DNA of 64,000 nucleotides from Mariniphaga sediminis (GCF_003573545.1 NZ_QWET01000015.1:1-64000), one strand, 5' to 3'. Numbered from the stretch's first letter, positions 9,513 to 18,307 are shown. The notes: generated by a model from the letters alone, not told the origin. A program made the numbers and translations.

Positions 9513-12170
9513 ATGTCAGAAGAGGAATTGAACAACGAAAATACAGAAGAACAGCCGGATAAAGGTTCGGATGGAATAAAAGGGGAAATTACCTATTTGC
9601 CGGGAATGTACCGCGACTGGTTTCTCGATTATGCATCGTATGTGATACTTGAACGGGCTGTGCCCTATGTAAACGACGGGCTGAAGCCGGTTCAGCGCAG
9701 GATTATGCATGCTATGCGCGAAATGGACGATGGACGTTACAATAAAGTAGCAAACATTATCGGGCAAACCATGCAGTACCACCCCCATGGTGATGCTTCC
9801 ATTGGCGATGCTATTGTGCAGCTGGGGCAGAAAGAGTTGCTTATTGATACGCAGGGAAACTGGGGTAATATGCTTACGGGTGACGGCGCGGCCGCATCTC
9901 GATATATTGAGGCGCGCCTTACAAAATTTGCCCTGGAGGTAATGTTTAATCCCAAAACGACGGAATGGAAACTTTCTTACGACGGGCGTAAAAATGAACC
10001 GGTTACCCTGCCGGTGAAGTTTCCCCTGTTGCTGGCACAAGGGGTTGACGGTATTGCAGTTGGACTCGCTTCAAAAATATTTCCGCATAATTTTAATGAA
10101 TTGATCGATGCCTCCATTTCATACCTGAAAGGAGAAGAATTTGAACTGTTGCCTGATTTTCCTACGGGGGGTATGGCTGATTGCAGTAAGTACAACAACG
10201 GACTACGCGGAGGTGCGGTAAAAATACGGGCCAAAATTGAAAAGCGTGATAATAAAACGTTGGCCATAACCGAGATTCCTTTTGGAAAAACGACAACTAC
10301 CCTTATCGAGTCTATCATCAAAGCCAATGAGAAGGGCAAAATCAAAATCAAAAAGATAGACGACAACACGGCCGAGAACGTAGAAATTCTTGTTCACCTG
10401 GCATCGGGTGTCTCTTCAGATAAAACCATTGATGCGCTGTATGCCTTTACCGATTGCGAAGTTTCGCTTTCGCCCAATGCCTGTATTATTGAGGATGATA
10501 AGCCGCATTTTATCGGGGTGCATGAAATTTTAAAACGGTCTGCCGACAGTACCCTACAGCTTCTGACAATGGAGTTGGAAATCAGGAAGAAAGAATTGGA
10601 AGAGGCCTGGCATTTTGCTACCCTCGAAAAAATATTCATTGAAGAACGGATTTATAAGGATAAAAAGTTTGAGGATGCCGAAAATATGGATCAGGCCGTG
10701 GCATACATCGACAGCCGGTTGGAGCCCTGGAAACCGAGGTTCAAAAGGGAAATTACCCGTGAAGATATTCTGAAACTGATGGAAATCCGGATGGCCCGTA
10801 TCCTGAAATTCAATACCGACAAGGCAAATGAAAACATTCTGGGCATTGAGGATGAAATCAAAAAGGTAGAGAACAATATCGAAAATATTGTTCCATATAC
10901 CATTCAATGGTTCAGGCACCTGAAAGATAAGTATGGGAAGGGGCGTGATCGGAAAACCGACATAAGGAGTTTCGAAAATATTGTGGCCACCAAAGTGGTG
11001 GTTAAAAATGAAAAACTCTATGTCGATCGGAAAGAGGGGTTTATGGGTTTTGGTCTGAAAAAAGCCGAATATGTTTGCGACTGCTCCGATATAGACGACA
11101 TTATTGTTTTCCGTCGCGACGGGACTTATTTTGTCTCCAAGGTTACCGACAAGGCGTTTATAGGGAAAAACCCACTGTTCCTGGCCGTGTTCAAGAAAAA
11201 CGACAAGCGCACCATTTATAATGTGGTATACCGCGATGGAAAAACCGGCTACTCTTATATGAAACGGTTTTCGGTTACCGGTGTTACCCGCGACAAAGAA
11301 TATAATGTTACAAAAGGAACGGCTGGTTCCCGGATTACCTATTTCTCGGCGAATCCCAATGGCGAGGCAGAGGTTCTGAAAATTCTGCTTAAACCCAAGC
11401 CACGACTTAAAAAGCTTACTTTCGAAGTAGATATGGGCGAACTGGCTATCAAAGGAAGACAGTCGATGGGAAATATCCTCACCAAACACGAAGTGCACAA
11501 AATTTCGTTGAAGGAGAAGGGGGTTTCCACGCTCGGCGGACGTAAGATCTGGTTCGATGAGGATGTCCTCCGTCTTAATGCGGACGGCCGGGGAAAATAC
11601 CTGGGTGAGTTTTCCGGCGAAGACAAAATCCTGGTAGTTTACAAAAACGGGGAGTCTGAGTTGTATAGCTTTGATTTGAGTAATCATTTTGATCCGGATA
11701 TTCTGACCATTGAAAAATTTGACAACAGAAAAGTTCTTTCTGTCGTTTATTTCGATGCAGGGCAACGTTTTTATTACGTCAAAAGGTTTGAGATTGAGGA
11801 TGCAGAAGGGAAACGCATCCGGTTTGTTGGAGAAAATCCGGATAACAAGCTGGTGAGTATTACCTGGGTGCGTTATCCCCGGTTGGAGATTGAGTTTGGG
11901 GGGAAACATTCCGAACGGGATAATGAAATTATTGAGGTGGCTGAATTTATTGGCGTGAAGTCATGGAAAGCCAAGGGCAAGCGGCTGTCGAATTACCGCA
12001 TTGAAAATGTGAAAGAGCTGGAGCCGGTGGTGCGTGATGAAGATGACAAACCGGAACCGGAAGGTGAAGTAGATACTGACGAAAAGCAGAAAGACAGTTT
12101 CGATGATGTCCCTTTCGAAGTGAAAAGGCCTGGAAAGGAGGATGATCCAAATCAGATGTCGTTGTTCTGA
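9513..12170 (+). CDS. parC: DNA topoisomerase IV subunit A (ParC-type)
   Basis: An 885-aa DNA-cleaving subunit of a type IIA topoisomerase. The winged-helix/tower part holds the quinolone-resistance region (HPHGDASIGDAIV) and the catalytic tyrosine Y131 in AASRYIEA. A coiled-coil tower segment rich in K/E lies at about 430-470. The C-terminal half (about 500-820) has the repeated beta-pinwheel-like blades. An acidic tail follows, rich in E/D/K and ending in the short QMSLF peptide, which is reminiscent of a sliding-clamp-binding motif (inference). It starts 20 bp after parE, so the two are co-transcribed. Confidence 0.9.
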   Translation: MSEEELNNENTEEQPDKGSDGIKGEITYLPGMYRDWFLDYASYVILERAVPYVNDGLKPVQRRIMHAMREMDDGRYNKVANIIGQTMQYHPHGDASIGDAIVQLGQKELLIDTQGNWGNMLTGDGAAASRYIEARLTKFALEVMFNPKTTEWKLSYDGRKNEPVTLPVKFPLLLAQGVDGIAVGLASKIFPHNFNELIDASISYLKGEEFELLPDFPTGGMADCSKYNNGLRGGAVKIRAKIEKRDNKTLAITEIPFGKTTTTLIESIIKANEKGKIKIKKIDDNTAENVEILVHLASGVSSDKTIDALYAFTDCEVSLSPNACIIEDDKPHFIGVHEILKRSADSTLQLLTMELEIRKKELEEAWHFATLEKIFIEERIYKDKKFEDAENMDQAVAYIDSRLEPWKPRFKREITREDILKLMEIRMARILKFNTDKANENILGIEDEIKKVENNIENIVPYTIQWFRHLKDKYGKGRDRKTDIRSFENIVATKVVVKNEKLYVDRKEGFMGFGLKKAEYVCDCSDIDDIIVFRRDGTYFVSKVTDKAFIGKNPLFLAVFKKNDKRTIYNVVYRDGKTGYSYMKRFSVTGVTRDKEYNVTKGTAGSRITYFSANPNGEAEVLKILLKPKPRLKKLTFEVDMGELAIKGRQSMGNILTKHEVHKISLKEKGVSTLGGRKIWFDEDVLRLNADGRGKYLGEFSGEDKILVVYKNGESELYSFDLSNHFDPDILTIEKFDNRKVLSVVYFDAGQRFYYVKRFEIEDAEGKRIRFVGENPDNKLVSITWVRYPRLEIEFGGKHSERDNEIIEVAEFIGVKSWKAKGKRLSNYRIENVKELEPVVRDEDDKPEPEGEVDTDEKQKDSFDDVPFEVKRPGKEDDPNQMSLF

Positions 12171-12201
12171 TCGTACTATTTGATATTTTCCTTTACCTTT
12201 T

Positions 12202-12209
12202 TATTTTTG
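12202..12209 (+). promoter_or_regulatory. Putative -7 promoter element of aroK
   Basis: TATTTTTG matches TAnnTTTG exactly and ends only 4 bp before the aroK ATG. If transcription begins about 7 bp downstream, the mRNA would be leaderless or start between the two tandem ATGs. Confidence 0.45.
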
Positions 12210-12213
12210 CCGG

Positions 12214-12720
12214 ATGATGAGAATTTACCTGATTGGATACATGGGAAGCGGAAAGTCCACGCTGGGCAAAAAACTGGCAAAGTATGCCGGATTGCAGTTT
12301 GTCGATATGGACCATTACCTCGAGGAAAGAAACTACAAAACCATTCCGCAAATATTTGCCGAAGAAGGGGAGGCGGAATTCCGCAAAAAAGAACGTAAAG
12401 CGCTGGAAGAACTCTCTGAATTTTCGGATGTGGTGATTGCTACCGGTGGCGGCGCCCCTTGTTTTTTTGATAATGTGCATTTGATGAACCGCACAGGGAA
12501 AACAATTTACCTGAATATTGACCCGGGAATTTTGGCTGACAGGCTGATGGAATCAAAAACCGAACGCCCGCTGATTAAAGGAAAGTCTAAGGAAGAATTA
12601 ATTCATTTTATTGATGAAACCCTCAAAAAACGAAATGAATTTTATTCCCAGGCTCACTACCAGATTACCGACCCCGATACCGGGTTGGATGAAATTCTAA
12701 AAATGATCGAAAGAGATTGA
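12214..12720 (+). CDS. aroK: Shikimate kinase
   Basis: A 168-aa cytosolic kinase that phosphorylates shikimate at O3 in aromatic amino-acid synthesis. The Walker A loop GYMGSGKST lies at residues 8-16, the substrate aspartate is in FVDMDHYLEE (about residues 32-41), and the shikimate-binding glycine run is ATGGGAP (about 77-83). The adenine lid is in the ERPLIKGKS region. The length matches AroK/AroL. Two ATGs in tandem open the gene (12214 and 12217). It follows parC by 43 bp but has its own promoter-like motif. Confidence 0.93.
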   Translation: MMRIYLIGYMGSGKSTLGKKLAKYAGLQFVDMDHYLEERNYKTIPQIFAEEGEAEFRKKERKALEELSEFSDVVIATGGGAPCFFDNVHLMNRTGKTIYLNIDPGILADRLMESKTERPLIKGKSKEELIHFIDETLKKRNEFYSQAHYQITDPDTGLDEILKMIERD

Positions 12721-12734
12721 TTGCCTGTAAAACA

Positions 12735-12769
12735 AAAAAGCCAACTGCGATAAAAACAGTTGGCTTTTT
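12735..12769. terminator. Bidirectional terminator between aroK and secG
   Basis: AAAAAGCCAACTG (12735-12747) pairs perfectly with CAGTTGGCTTTTT (12757-12769) around a 9-nt loop. The A and T runs on the two sides make it an intrinsic terminator for both converging units. Confidence 0.9.
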
Positions 12770-12786
12770 CAGTATGGTAATTTTTT

Positions 12787-13158
12787 CTATTGTCCGTCTT
12801 CTTCTCCTGAAGGTGCAGGTGCCTGCGTATTTTCTTCTGCTTCAGGTGCTGTTGTGGGGAAGTTTGGTACCTGATTCGGAACCGGTGCATTTTCAACCTG
12901 TTCCCTTACTCTTGATTGTTCCTGCGATATCCGTTCGCGCGGAATGAATGCCGAACCCATGATAGAGAGTACGAGCAGCGCCCCTGCCAAAACCCAGGTT
13001 GCTTTTTCCAGAAAATCAGTGGTTTTACGAACACCCATAATTTGGTTCGATGATTGAAAGTTGCTGGCCAGTCCGCCTCCTTTTGAGTTTTGAACCAATA
13101 CAATTAGTACCAACAATACGCAAACGATGAATATTAAAACGGTTATTAGCGTGTACAT
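12787..13158 (-). CDS. secG: Preprotein translocase subunit SecG
   Basis: A 123-aa inner-membrane accessory subunit of SecYEG. It has TM1 (about residues 4-22), the hallmark cytoplasmic loop with QNSKGGGLAS, and TM2 (about 55-72). The C-terminal tail is a low-complexity stretch rich in P, E, Q and A, longer than in Escherichia coli SecG but usual for this phylum. It is the last gene of a minus-strand cluster: sigma-54 activator, lptE, TPR-like protein, secG. The convergent aroK lies beyond a shared terminator. Confidence 0.93.
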   Translation of the reverse strand: MYTLITVLIFIVCVLLVLIVLVQNSKGGGLASNFQSSNQIMGVRKTTDFLEKATWVLAGALLVLSIMGSAFIPRERISQEQSRVREQVENAPVPNQVPNFPTTAPEAEENTQAPAPSGEEDGQ

Positions 13159-13169
13159 TTTATTTCACA

Positions 13170-13778
13170 TTAAATATTCTTTAACTTCTTTGTTTCTTCA
13201 ATTCGGCTTGCAAAGTAAATACTTTTTTCCGGATATTTCAAGCTTAATTTTTTAAAAGCTTCCAGCGCTTTATCGTATTTTTTTTGCTCCAAATAAATCA
13301 TCGCCAGCGTTTCCGTAATCAATTCATCATTTTCGGCGACCGATTTTTCAATCATTTCATTTTCTTTTTTTTCTAAATGCCCTTCATGATGCGGCTTTTC
13401 TATTTTTAGTGAGCCAGGTTTTGCCGAAAGAAATTTGTCGATAAGGTTATTTCCTGATGATTGATCGTCAGTGTTTCCCAAAATATAGTCGGGTGGTTGT
13501 ATCTCTTTTTGTCCGAGATAATTTTTACCGGATGAGGCTTTTTTTGTTTCTGAAAATAAAACCCGGTAGAGTTGTTTCCTGTCCGGAACCATTGGGGCTA
13601 CTTTTTTCAGGGTTGCATCAAATTCGGGCGAGCCGGCTTTTTTTAGGTTTTTCAGATAAAGTATCCAGGCAGCCTGGAAATAAGGGTGGGCAGTTGTTAA
13701 TTGCCGGAGTTCTGGCAACGTTTCTTCGTTCAGTAAAGTGTGGGTTTTAATTATTTTATAAAACGTTTCTTTTTGCAT
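13170..13778 (-). CDS. Conserved TPR-like protein of unknown function
   Basis: A 202-aa soluble protein. No signal peptide is visible. The N-terminal third looks like helical hairpins (ELRQLTTAHPYFQAAWILY). A lysine-rich linker follows, then a segment at about residues 155-195 with a TPR-like helix pair (ETLAMIYLEQKKYDKALEAFKKL). It is encoded 2 bp after lptE and just before secG. This place in the cluster suggests an envelope-related job, but the function is not known. Related proteins are normally annotated as hypothetical or tetratricopeptide proteins. Confidence 0.75.
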   Translation of the reverse strand: MQKETFYKIIKTHTLLNEETLPELRQLTTAHPYFQAAWILYLKNLKKAGSPEFDATLKKVAPMVPDRKQLYRVLFSETKKASSGKNYLGQKEIQPPDYILGNTDDQSSGNNLIDKFLSAKPGSLKIEKPHHEGHLEKKENEMIEKSVAENDELITETLAMIYLEQKKYDKALEAFKKLSLKYPEKSIYFASRIEETKKLKNI

Positions 13779-13780
13779 AA

Positions 13781-14296
13781 TTACCAGTTTGCCAGCGTTG
13801 CATTAAAAATATCTTCGGTGAGTTTATTAATAATTTCCGGCACCAGCCCGTCTTCCACAGCACTAAGAGAACTGGAACTGTCAAAATCTTCAAAGGCCGA
13901 GAAGGTCTGTTCGATGCTTTGATCCGGATCAATATTGTTCGTGTATTTTACCCGGATGCTTATTGTCAGGCGGTTTTGGGCTGCCTGGTCATCTTTCTGA
14001 ATCGACATGGGTCTTACGTCATATCCTGTAATCTGTCCTTCAAAAATAAGATCGCCGTTTTCTGTCAGTTCGTTGAGCGAAGTTTGTCTCTGAAGTTTTT
14101 CGCGTAACGCTTCGGTAAACGATTGGCTCAGGGTAGGATTAACCAGTCGGGCCCGGTTTGGAAAGTAATAAACCGAATAGGTTTTTACTGCCGGTGAAAT
14201 GTTGGCCCCGGTGAAAGAGTAAGAAACTTTGCAGGAAGGAGCTATGCCCGCCAGCAACGTTGCCAATGCAAAAAACAAAACAAACTTTTTTAACAT
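13781..14296 (-). CDS. lptE: LptE-family LPS-assembly lipoprotein
   Basis: A 171-aa lipoprotein with a signal peptide ending APSC, lipidated at C22. The opening SYSFTGANI and the middle strand pattern (YYFPNRARLVNPTLSQSF; FEGQITGYDV) fit the Bacteroidetes LptE family. These proteins plug the LptD barrel and help place lipopolysaccharide in the outer leaflet. Its gene lies 3 bp after the sigma-54 activator gene and 2 bp before the TPR-like gene, so it is translated within one operon. Identity to the proteobacterial LptE is structural rather than by sequence. Confidence 0.85.
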   Translation of the reverse strand: MLKKFVLFFALATLLAGIAPSCKVSYSFTGANISPAVKTYSVYYFPNRARLVNPTLSQSFTEALREKLQRQTSLNELTENGDLIFEGQITGYDVRPMSIQKDDQAAQNRLTISIRVKYTNNIDPDQSIEQTFSAFEDFDSSSSLSAVEDGLVPEIINKLTEDIFNATLANW

Positions 14297-14299
14297 TGT

Positions 14300-15529
14300 T
14301 CAGCCTTTAATGTTATGTTCTTTAATTTTTCGATAAAGTGTGCGTTCCGAAATTCCTAATTCCTGGGCGGCATATTTCCTTTTACCGTTATGCTTTTCCA
14401 GCGCTTTTTTAATCAATTCAATTTCTTTGTCTTCCAGCGACAGCGATTCCTCAATCAATTCCTCCGTATCCTGAATGTTTTCCCTGTCGATTTCCTGCAG
14501 GTGCCGGGATGTATTGGATGGTTTACCGGATGCCAGGTTTATTTCCTCCGAATCGTAAAGGTTACGTATTATTTGGGCCTGATCGCCAGACAAGGGAGCC
14601 TCCTTGTTCTCCATAATATCAAGTACCAGCTTTTTCAGGTCGTTCATGTCCCGTTTCATGTCGAAGAGGATTTTGTATAGAATTTCCCGTTCGTTGGAGA
14701 AACTTTTTTCTTCTGTTTGGGAAAGAAGAGCCGGAAGGTTCTGCCCTGTAAGCTCTGGCAGGTAATGTTTCAGGGTTTCTGCAGTTATATCCCTGTTTTG
14801 TTCAATAATGGAGATTTGCTCGGTGATGTTTTTTAATTGCCTGACGTTGCCCGGCCAGCGGTAGTTTCCCAGCATGATGCGGGCTTCCTGATCGAGAATG
14901 ATAGGCGGCATCCTGTATTTTTCCGCGAAATCGCGGGCAAATTTTCGAAAAAGAAGATAAATATCTTCGGGACGCTGGCGCAAAGGTAAAATATGGATAG
15001 GTACCGTGTTTAACCGGTAATACAAATCTTCCCTGAATTTCCCTTCTTCAATGGCTTTGGGAATATCCACGTTGGTGGCGGCAATAACCCGTACATTTGT
15101 TTTTATAACCTTTGACGAACCTACCCGGATAAATTCTCCCGTCTCCAGCACACGCAACAGGCGTACCTGTGTCGCAAGCGGAAGCTCACCAATTTCGTCG
15201 AGGAAGATGGTACCTCCGTCGGCTTCCTGGAAATAGCCTTTCCGATCGGCCAGCGCACCGGTAAACGATCCTTTTTCATGTCCGAAAAGTTCGGAATCAA
15301 TGGTTCCCTCCGGAATGGCCCCACAGTTTACGGCAATATATTTCCCATGCTTACGGCTTGAGAATTGATGGATAATCTGAGGAAAAACTTCTTTCCCTGT
15401 CCCGCTTTCACCTGTAATCAGCACCGAAAGGTCGGTAGGAGCTACCTGCACCGCCACCTCGATGGCCCTGCTCAGACCGGGTGAGTTTCCTATAATTTCA
15501 AATCGTTGTTTTATATCCTGAATATCCAT
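14300..15529 (-). CDS. Sigma-54-dependent transcriptional activator without N-terminal sensor domain
   Basis: A 409-aa bacterial enhancer-binding protein. The AAA+ domain begins almost at the N-terminus: Walker A GESGTGKE at residues 40-47, the sigma-54 contact loop GSFTGA at 87-92 (serine in place of the usual alanine), and Walker B FLDEIGE at about 109-115. A long acidic linker (about 270-370) and a Fis-type helix-turn-helix (about 385-405, YAAQELGISERTLYRKI) follow. No receiver, GAF or PAS domain precedes the AAA+ part. It heads the cluster with lptE and secG and could regulate envelope genes; target promoters are unknown. Confidence 0.92.
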   Translation of the reverse strand: MDIQDIKQRFEIIGNSPGLSRAIEVAVQVAPTDLSVLITGESGTGKEVFPQIIHQFSSRKHGKYIAVNCGAIPEGTIDSELFGHEKGSFTGALADRKGYFQEADGGTIFLDEIGELPLATQVRLLRVLETGEFIRVGSSKVIKTNVRVIAATNVDIPKAIEEGKFREDLYYRLNTVPIHILPLRQRPEDIYLLFRKFARDFAEKYRMPPIILDQEARIMLGNYRWPGNVRQLKNITEQISIIEQNRDITAETLKHYLPELTGQNLPALLSQTEEKSFSNEREILYKILFDMKRDMNDLKKLVLDIMENKEAPLSGDQAQIIRNLYDSEEINLASGKPSNTSRHLQEIDRENIQDTEELIEESLSLEDKEIELIKKALEKHNGKRKYAAQELGISERTLYRKIKEHNIKG

Positions 15530-15553
15530 ACGCTGTTTCGTTCAAATCAGGCA

Positions 15554-15561
15554 CAAATTTA
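15554..15561 (-). promoter_or_regulatory. Putative -7 element of the sigma-54 activator operon
   Basis: On the minus strand this reads TAAATTTG, an exact TAnnTTTG match, 24 bp before the start codon. Confidence 0.45.
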
Positions 15562-15708
15562 CAATTTTTAGATGGTAATGATTTAATAGTGTATTCAATT
15601 AACCTTTTTTTGTTTTTTTTGAAGCTCCTGTTCCGATATTTTTTGTCGATTCGGGTATCCGGTTTTTATAATCGCTATCTTTATCGCGTAAAAATTAAAA
15701 AGGAAAAA

Positions 15709-16449
15709 ATGAAGTTTATTGCCCTTATTCCTGCCCGTTTCCAGTCTACCCGTTTCCCGGGGAAACCACTGGCTGTTTTGGGGGGAATGCCTGTCATTCA
15801 GTGGGTGTATGAAAATGCTGTACAAGCGCTGGACAATGTTTGGGTCGCTACGGATGACGATCGTATTTTCAATGCCGTTACTTCTTTTGGCGGAAAGGCG
15901 GTAAGGACCATGTCTTCTCACCGAAGCGGAACCGACCGGTGTGCAGAGGCAGCCCGTTTGCTTGAAAAGGAAACAGATTTTGATATAGTCATAAACATCC
16001 AGGGTGATGAACCTTTCATAAAGGCAGAACAAATTAAGCAACTTATGGCCTGTTTTGATGAAACAACTGAAATTGCTACGCTTATAAAAGAAATTGAGAC
16101 AACCGAAGAGCTTTTTAACCCAAACCGGCCCAAAGTGGTTCTCGACGATTATCAAAAAGCACTTTATTTTAGCCGGTCGCCTATTCCCTTTGTTCGGGGT
16201 GAAAAAGAAAATAGCTGGTTGCTGGCAAACACATTTTGGGCCCATATCGGAATGTATGCATACCGAAAAGAAGTACTGCAAAAGATTACACAGCTAAGTC
16301 CCGGAAAACTGGAGCGGGTAGAGGCGCTGGAGCAATTACGCTGGCTTGAAAACGGGTACCGGATTAAGACCGCAGTTACCCGGTTTCAGAGTATAGGGAT
16401 TGATACTCCGGACGATTTACAGATGGCGGCCGAGTGGCTTAAAAAATAA
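15709..16449 (+). CDS. kdsB: 3-deoxy-manno-octulosonate cytidylyltransferase
   Basis: A 246-aa cytosolic enzyme that makes CMP-Kdo for lipopolysaccharide core synthesis. The ATG at 15709 is chosen because the family signature IPARFQSTRFPGKPLA then begins at residue 6. An open frame runs 120 bp further upstream but encodes nothing family-like and would overlap the promoter region (TATCTTTA at 15676-15683, one base off the -7 consensus). Other family motifs: VATDDDRI, HRSGTDRCAEA, INIQGDEPFI and QLRWLENGY near the C-terminus. Product length agrees with other KdsB proteins. Confidence 0.95.
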   Translation: MKFIALIPARFQSTRFPGKPLAVLGGMPVIQWVYENAVQALDNVWVATDDDRIFNAVTSFGGKAVRTMSSHRSGTDRCAEAARLLEKETDFDIVINIQGDEPFIKAEQIKQLMACFDETTEIATLIKEIETTEELFNPNRPKVVLDDYQKALYFSRSPIPFVRGEKENSWLLANTFWAHIGMYAYRKEVLQKITQLSPGKLERVEALEQLRWLENGYRIKTAVTRFQSIGIDTPDDLQMAAEWLKK

Positions 16450-16498
16450 AAAAGGCATATTATTTGCAGTTTTCGAATGCAACTGTAAATTTTTTGCC

Positions 16499-16864
16499 AT
16501 GAAACGATTGATACTTCTATTTATATTTTCTGTTTTTATTATTTCAGGATATTCTGCTCATCAGCAAAGCGCTAATAAAGAAAAAGGTTTTATTGGCGTG
16601 GATGAAAACGAGCAATATGAACTGAAAATTTATCCCAATCCAACCAGAACCGGGCAAATTACCCTGGAAATGAATAGCCGCGAGATTTCGGAGATCCTGC
16701 TGATCGATATTTCAGGAAAAACAGTTATCTCCCGCAAAGTGGATTTTGGAGCACACAAATACCTGCTTAAACTGGAAGATGTACCCGATGGTATTTATTT
16801 TGTCAGGGTAAAAACAACTGCAAACAACATTGTTGTGAAAAAACTGGTTGTTTCGGCCCGGTAA
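16499..16864 (+). CDS. Tiny secreted protein consisting almost only of a T9SS sorting domain
   Basis: A 121-aa protein starting at the ATG at 16499. An open frame extends upstream into kdsB but lacks sense. A signal peptide covers about residues 1-20. A short linker follows and then, from about residue 40 to the end, a complete type A T9SS C-terminal domain: YPNPTRTG near the front, LLIDISGK in the middle, the hallmark GIYFVRVK, and a final VVKKLVVS strand. No cargo domain is present. It could be a free sorting domain, a remnant of a larger protein, or a small surface protein in its own right. Function unknown. Confidence 0.8.
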   Translation: MKRLILLFIFSVFIISGYSAHQQSANKEKGFIGVDENEQYELKIYPNPTRTGQITLEMNSREISEILLIDISGKTVISRKVDFGAHKYLLKLEDVPDGIYFVRVKTTANNIVVKKLVVSAR

Positions 16865-16957
16865 ATAATCTCCGCTTGCCCTTTTCTATACTTCTCCCAT
16901 TTTTATTCAGTTTGGTGTTGGGGGTTGTGGAAAAGTGTGGAGAAATTCCCCGTTTAT

Positions 16958-18256
16958 TTAATCATCAATCGTTTGGAAGACCAACTGTCTGAACTTCCAA
17001 CCCGTTTGGTCGGGAGAAGAACCTCTTGTCTGTTTCATGATAATACCCACTACATTTTCTACCGGGTCGGCAAAGTACTGCGTGTTAAAATACCCTCCCC
17101 AGTCAAAAGTTCCCAGGCTTCCAATTCCGCCCTTGGCTACCCCTTCGGGGGTGATAACGCCAAATGCCAGTCCGTAATATTCCTCCGGGCCACTGAACAA
17201 ATCTCCGGTTTGATTGGCCATAATGGTTTGCACTGTTGTTTTGCTGAGCAGGCGTACCCCGTTGTATTCGCCGCCATTCAGGTACATTTGCAGGAAGGTG
17301 GCGTAATCTTTTGCGGTACTCGAAAGTCCGGCGCCACCGGAGAAAAAGGTTTTTGCCCCTTTTACCGGATAATCGGTGTCGTAAAAGGTGACCGGGTATT
17401 TTTCCCAGTTCCCGTCTACTTTATGATGTACAGCTACCAGGCGGTCTTTTTTTGTTTCAGGGAAATAAAAGCGGGTGTCTTCCATTCCAAGCGGATCAAA
17501 AATGCGGGTTTTCAAAAATTTATCGAATGGCATTCCGGAAACGACTTCAATAAAATACCCTAAAACATCCAGCCCTTCACTGTAGGTGAATTTTTCGCCT
17601 GGATTATGGTGAAGCGGTAGTTTGGCCAGTTTTTTAACACTTTCTCCAATTGTAATATTCTCAGTAGTAAACAGGTCGGTAACGCCGGCTTTCTGAAAAA
17701 TCATTTGCATACGTTCGTCTCTGTCAATAATTCCATAGCCAATGCCTGATGTGTGGGTAAGCAGGTGACGAACAGTGATTTCCTTGTTGGCCGAAACGCC
17801 TGTCCATGTTGTGTCGCTGTATTTGAATGAACTTAAAACCTTCGGGTTCTTAAATTCGGGAATGTATTTAGAGATGGGATCATCCAGCCTGAATTTTCCT
17901 TCTTCCCAAAGCATCATTACGGCAGTGGATGTAATGGCTTTGGTCTGGGAAGCAATACGAAAAATGTCGTCGCGTTGTAGCTTCCGGCCTTCCTGGGTAT
18001 CGGCCATTCCGTAAGCTTTCCAGTGTACTATTTTACCATTGCGGGCAACCAGCGAAACAATTCCCGGTACCTGTCCTTCGGCAACAGCTTCTGCACACAT
18101 GTTGTCGATTCGTGCAAGCCGTTCTGCAGAAATACCTGCACTTTCAGGTGAAGAAGTTTCGGTTAGTGCCGGTGATTTTTGAGTGGATTTTGTTTGCGCA
18201 ATTCCTGTTGCAAAATTGATTGTCAGCAGTAAAATAAAAATGAAAATTTTTTTCAT
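16958..18256 (-). CDS. Secreted serine hydrolase of the beta-lactamase (class C-like) family
   Basis: A 432-aa protein with a signal peptide (about residues 1-20) and a beta-lactamase/transpeptidase fold. The nucleophile motif SQTK has S103 and K106. The second motif is YSE (in FTYSEGLDVLG) instead of the usual YxN. A late glycine-rich element GSLGTFDWGG takes the KTG-box position. Family members include esterases, D-aminopeptidases and carboxypeptidases as well as lactamases; true antibiotic resistance should not be assumed. It is a single gene convergent with the T9SS mini-protein gene and divergent from the aldo/keto reductase gene. Confidence 0.88.
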   Translation of the reverse strand: MKKIFIFILLLTINFATGIAQTKSTQKSPALTETSSPESAGISAERLARIDNMCAEAVAEGQVPGIVSLVARNGKIVHWKAYGMADTQEGRKLQRDDIFRIASQTKAITSTAVMMLWEEGKFRLDDPISKYIPEFKNPKVLSSFKYSDTTWTGVSANKEITVRHLLTHTSGIGYGIIDRDERMQMIFQKAGVTDLFTTENITIGESVKKLAKLPLHHNPGEKFTYSEGLDVLGYFIEVVSGMPFDKFLKTRIFDPLGMEDTRFYFPETKKDRLVAVHHKVDGNWEKYPVTFYDTDYPVKGAKTFFSGGAGLSSTAKDYATFLQMYLNGGEYNGVRLLSKTTVQTIMANQTGDLFSGPEEYYGLAFGVITPEGVAKGGIGSLGTFDWGGYFNTQYFADPVENVVGIIMKQTRGSSPDQTGWKFRQLVFQTIDD

Positions 18257-18299
18257 AGTTGTAAAATTAAACTTGATATTTTGGAATTCGAATCGGTAC

Positions 18300-18307
18300 C
18301 AAAATTA
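18300..18307 (-). promoter_or_regulatory. Putative -7 element of the serine hydrolase gene
   Basis: Minus-strand TAATTTTG matches TAnnTTTG exactly, 43 bp before the start codon. Confidence 0.45.

Noticed and set aside
10554-11909. 451-aa open frame antisense to parC
   Set aside because: It is a shadow of the parC reading frame; it has no domain, start context or family pattern.
15589-15708. 40-residue N-terminal extension of KdsB
   Set aside because: The family N-terminus begins at the ATG at 15709; the upstream part covers the promoter region.
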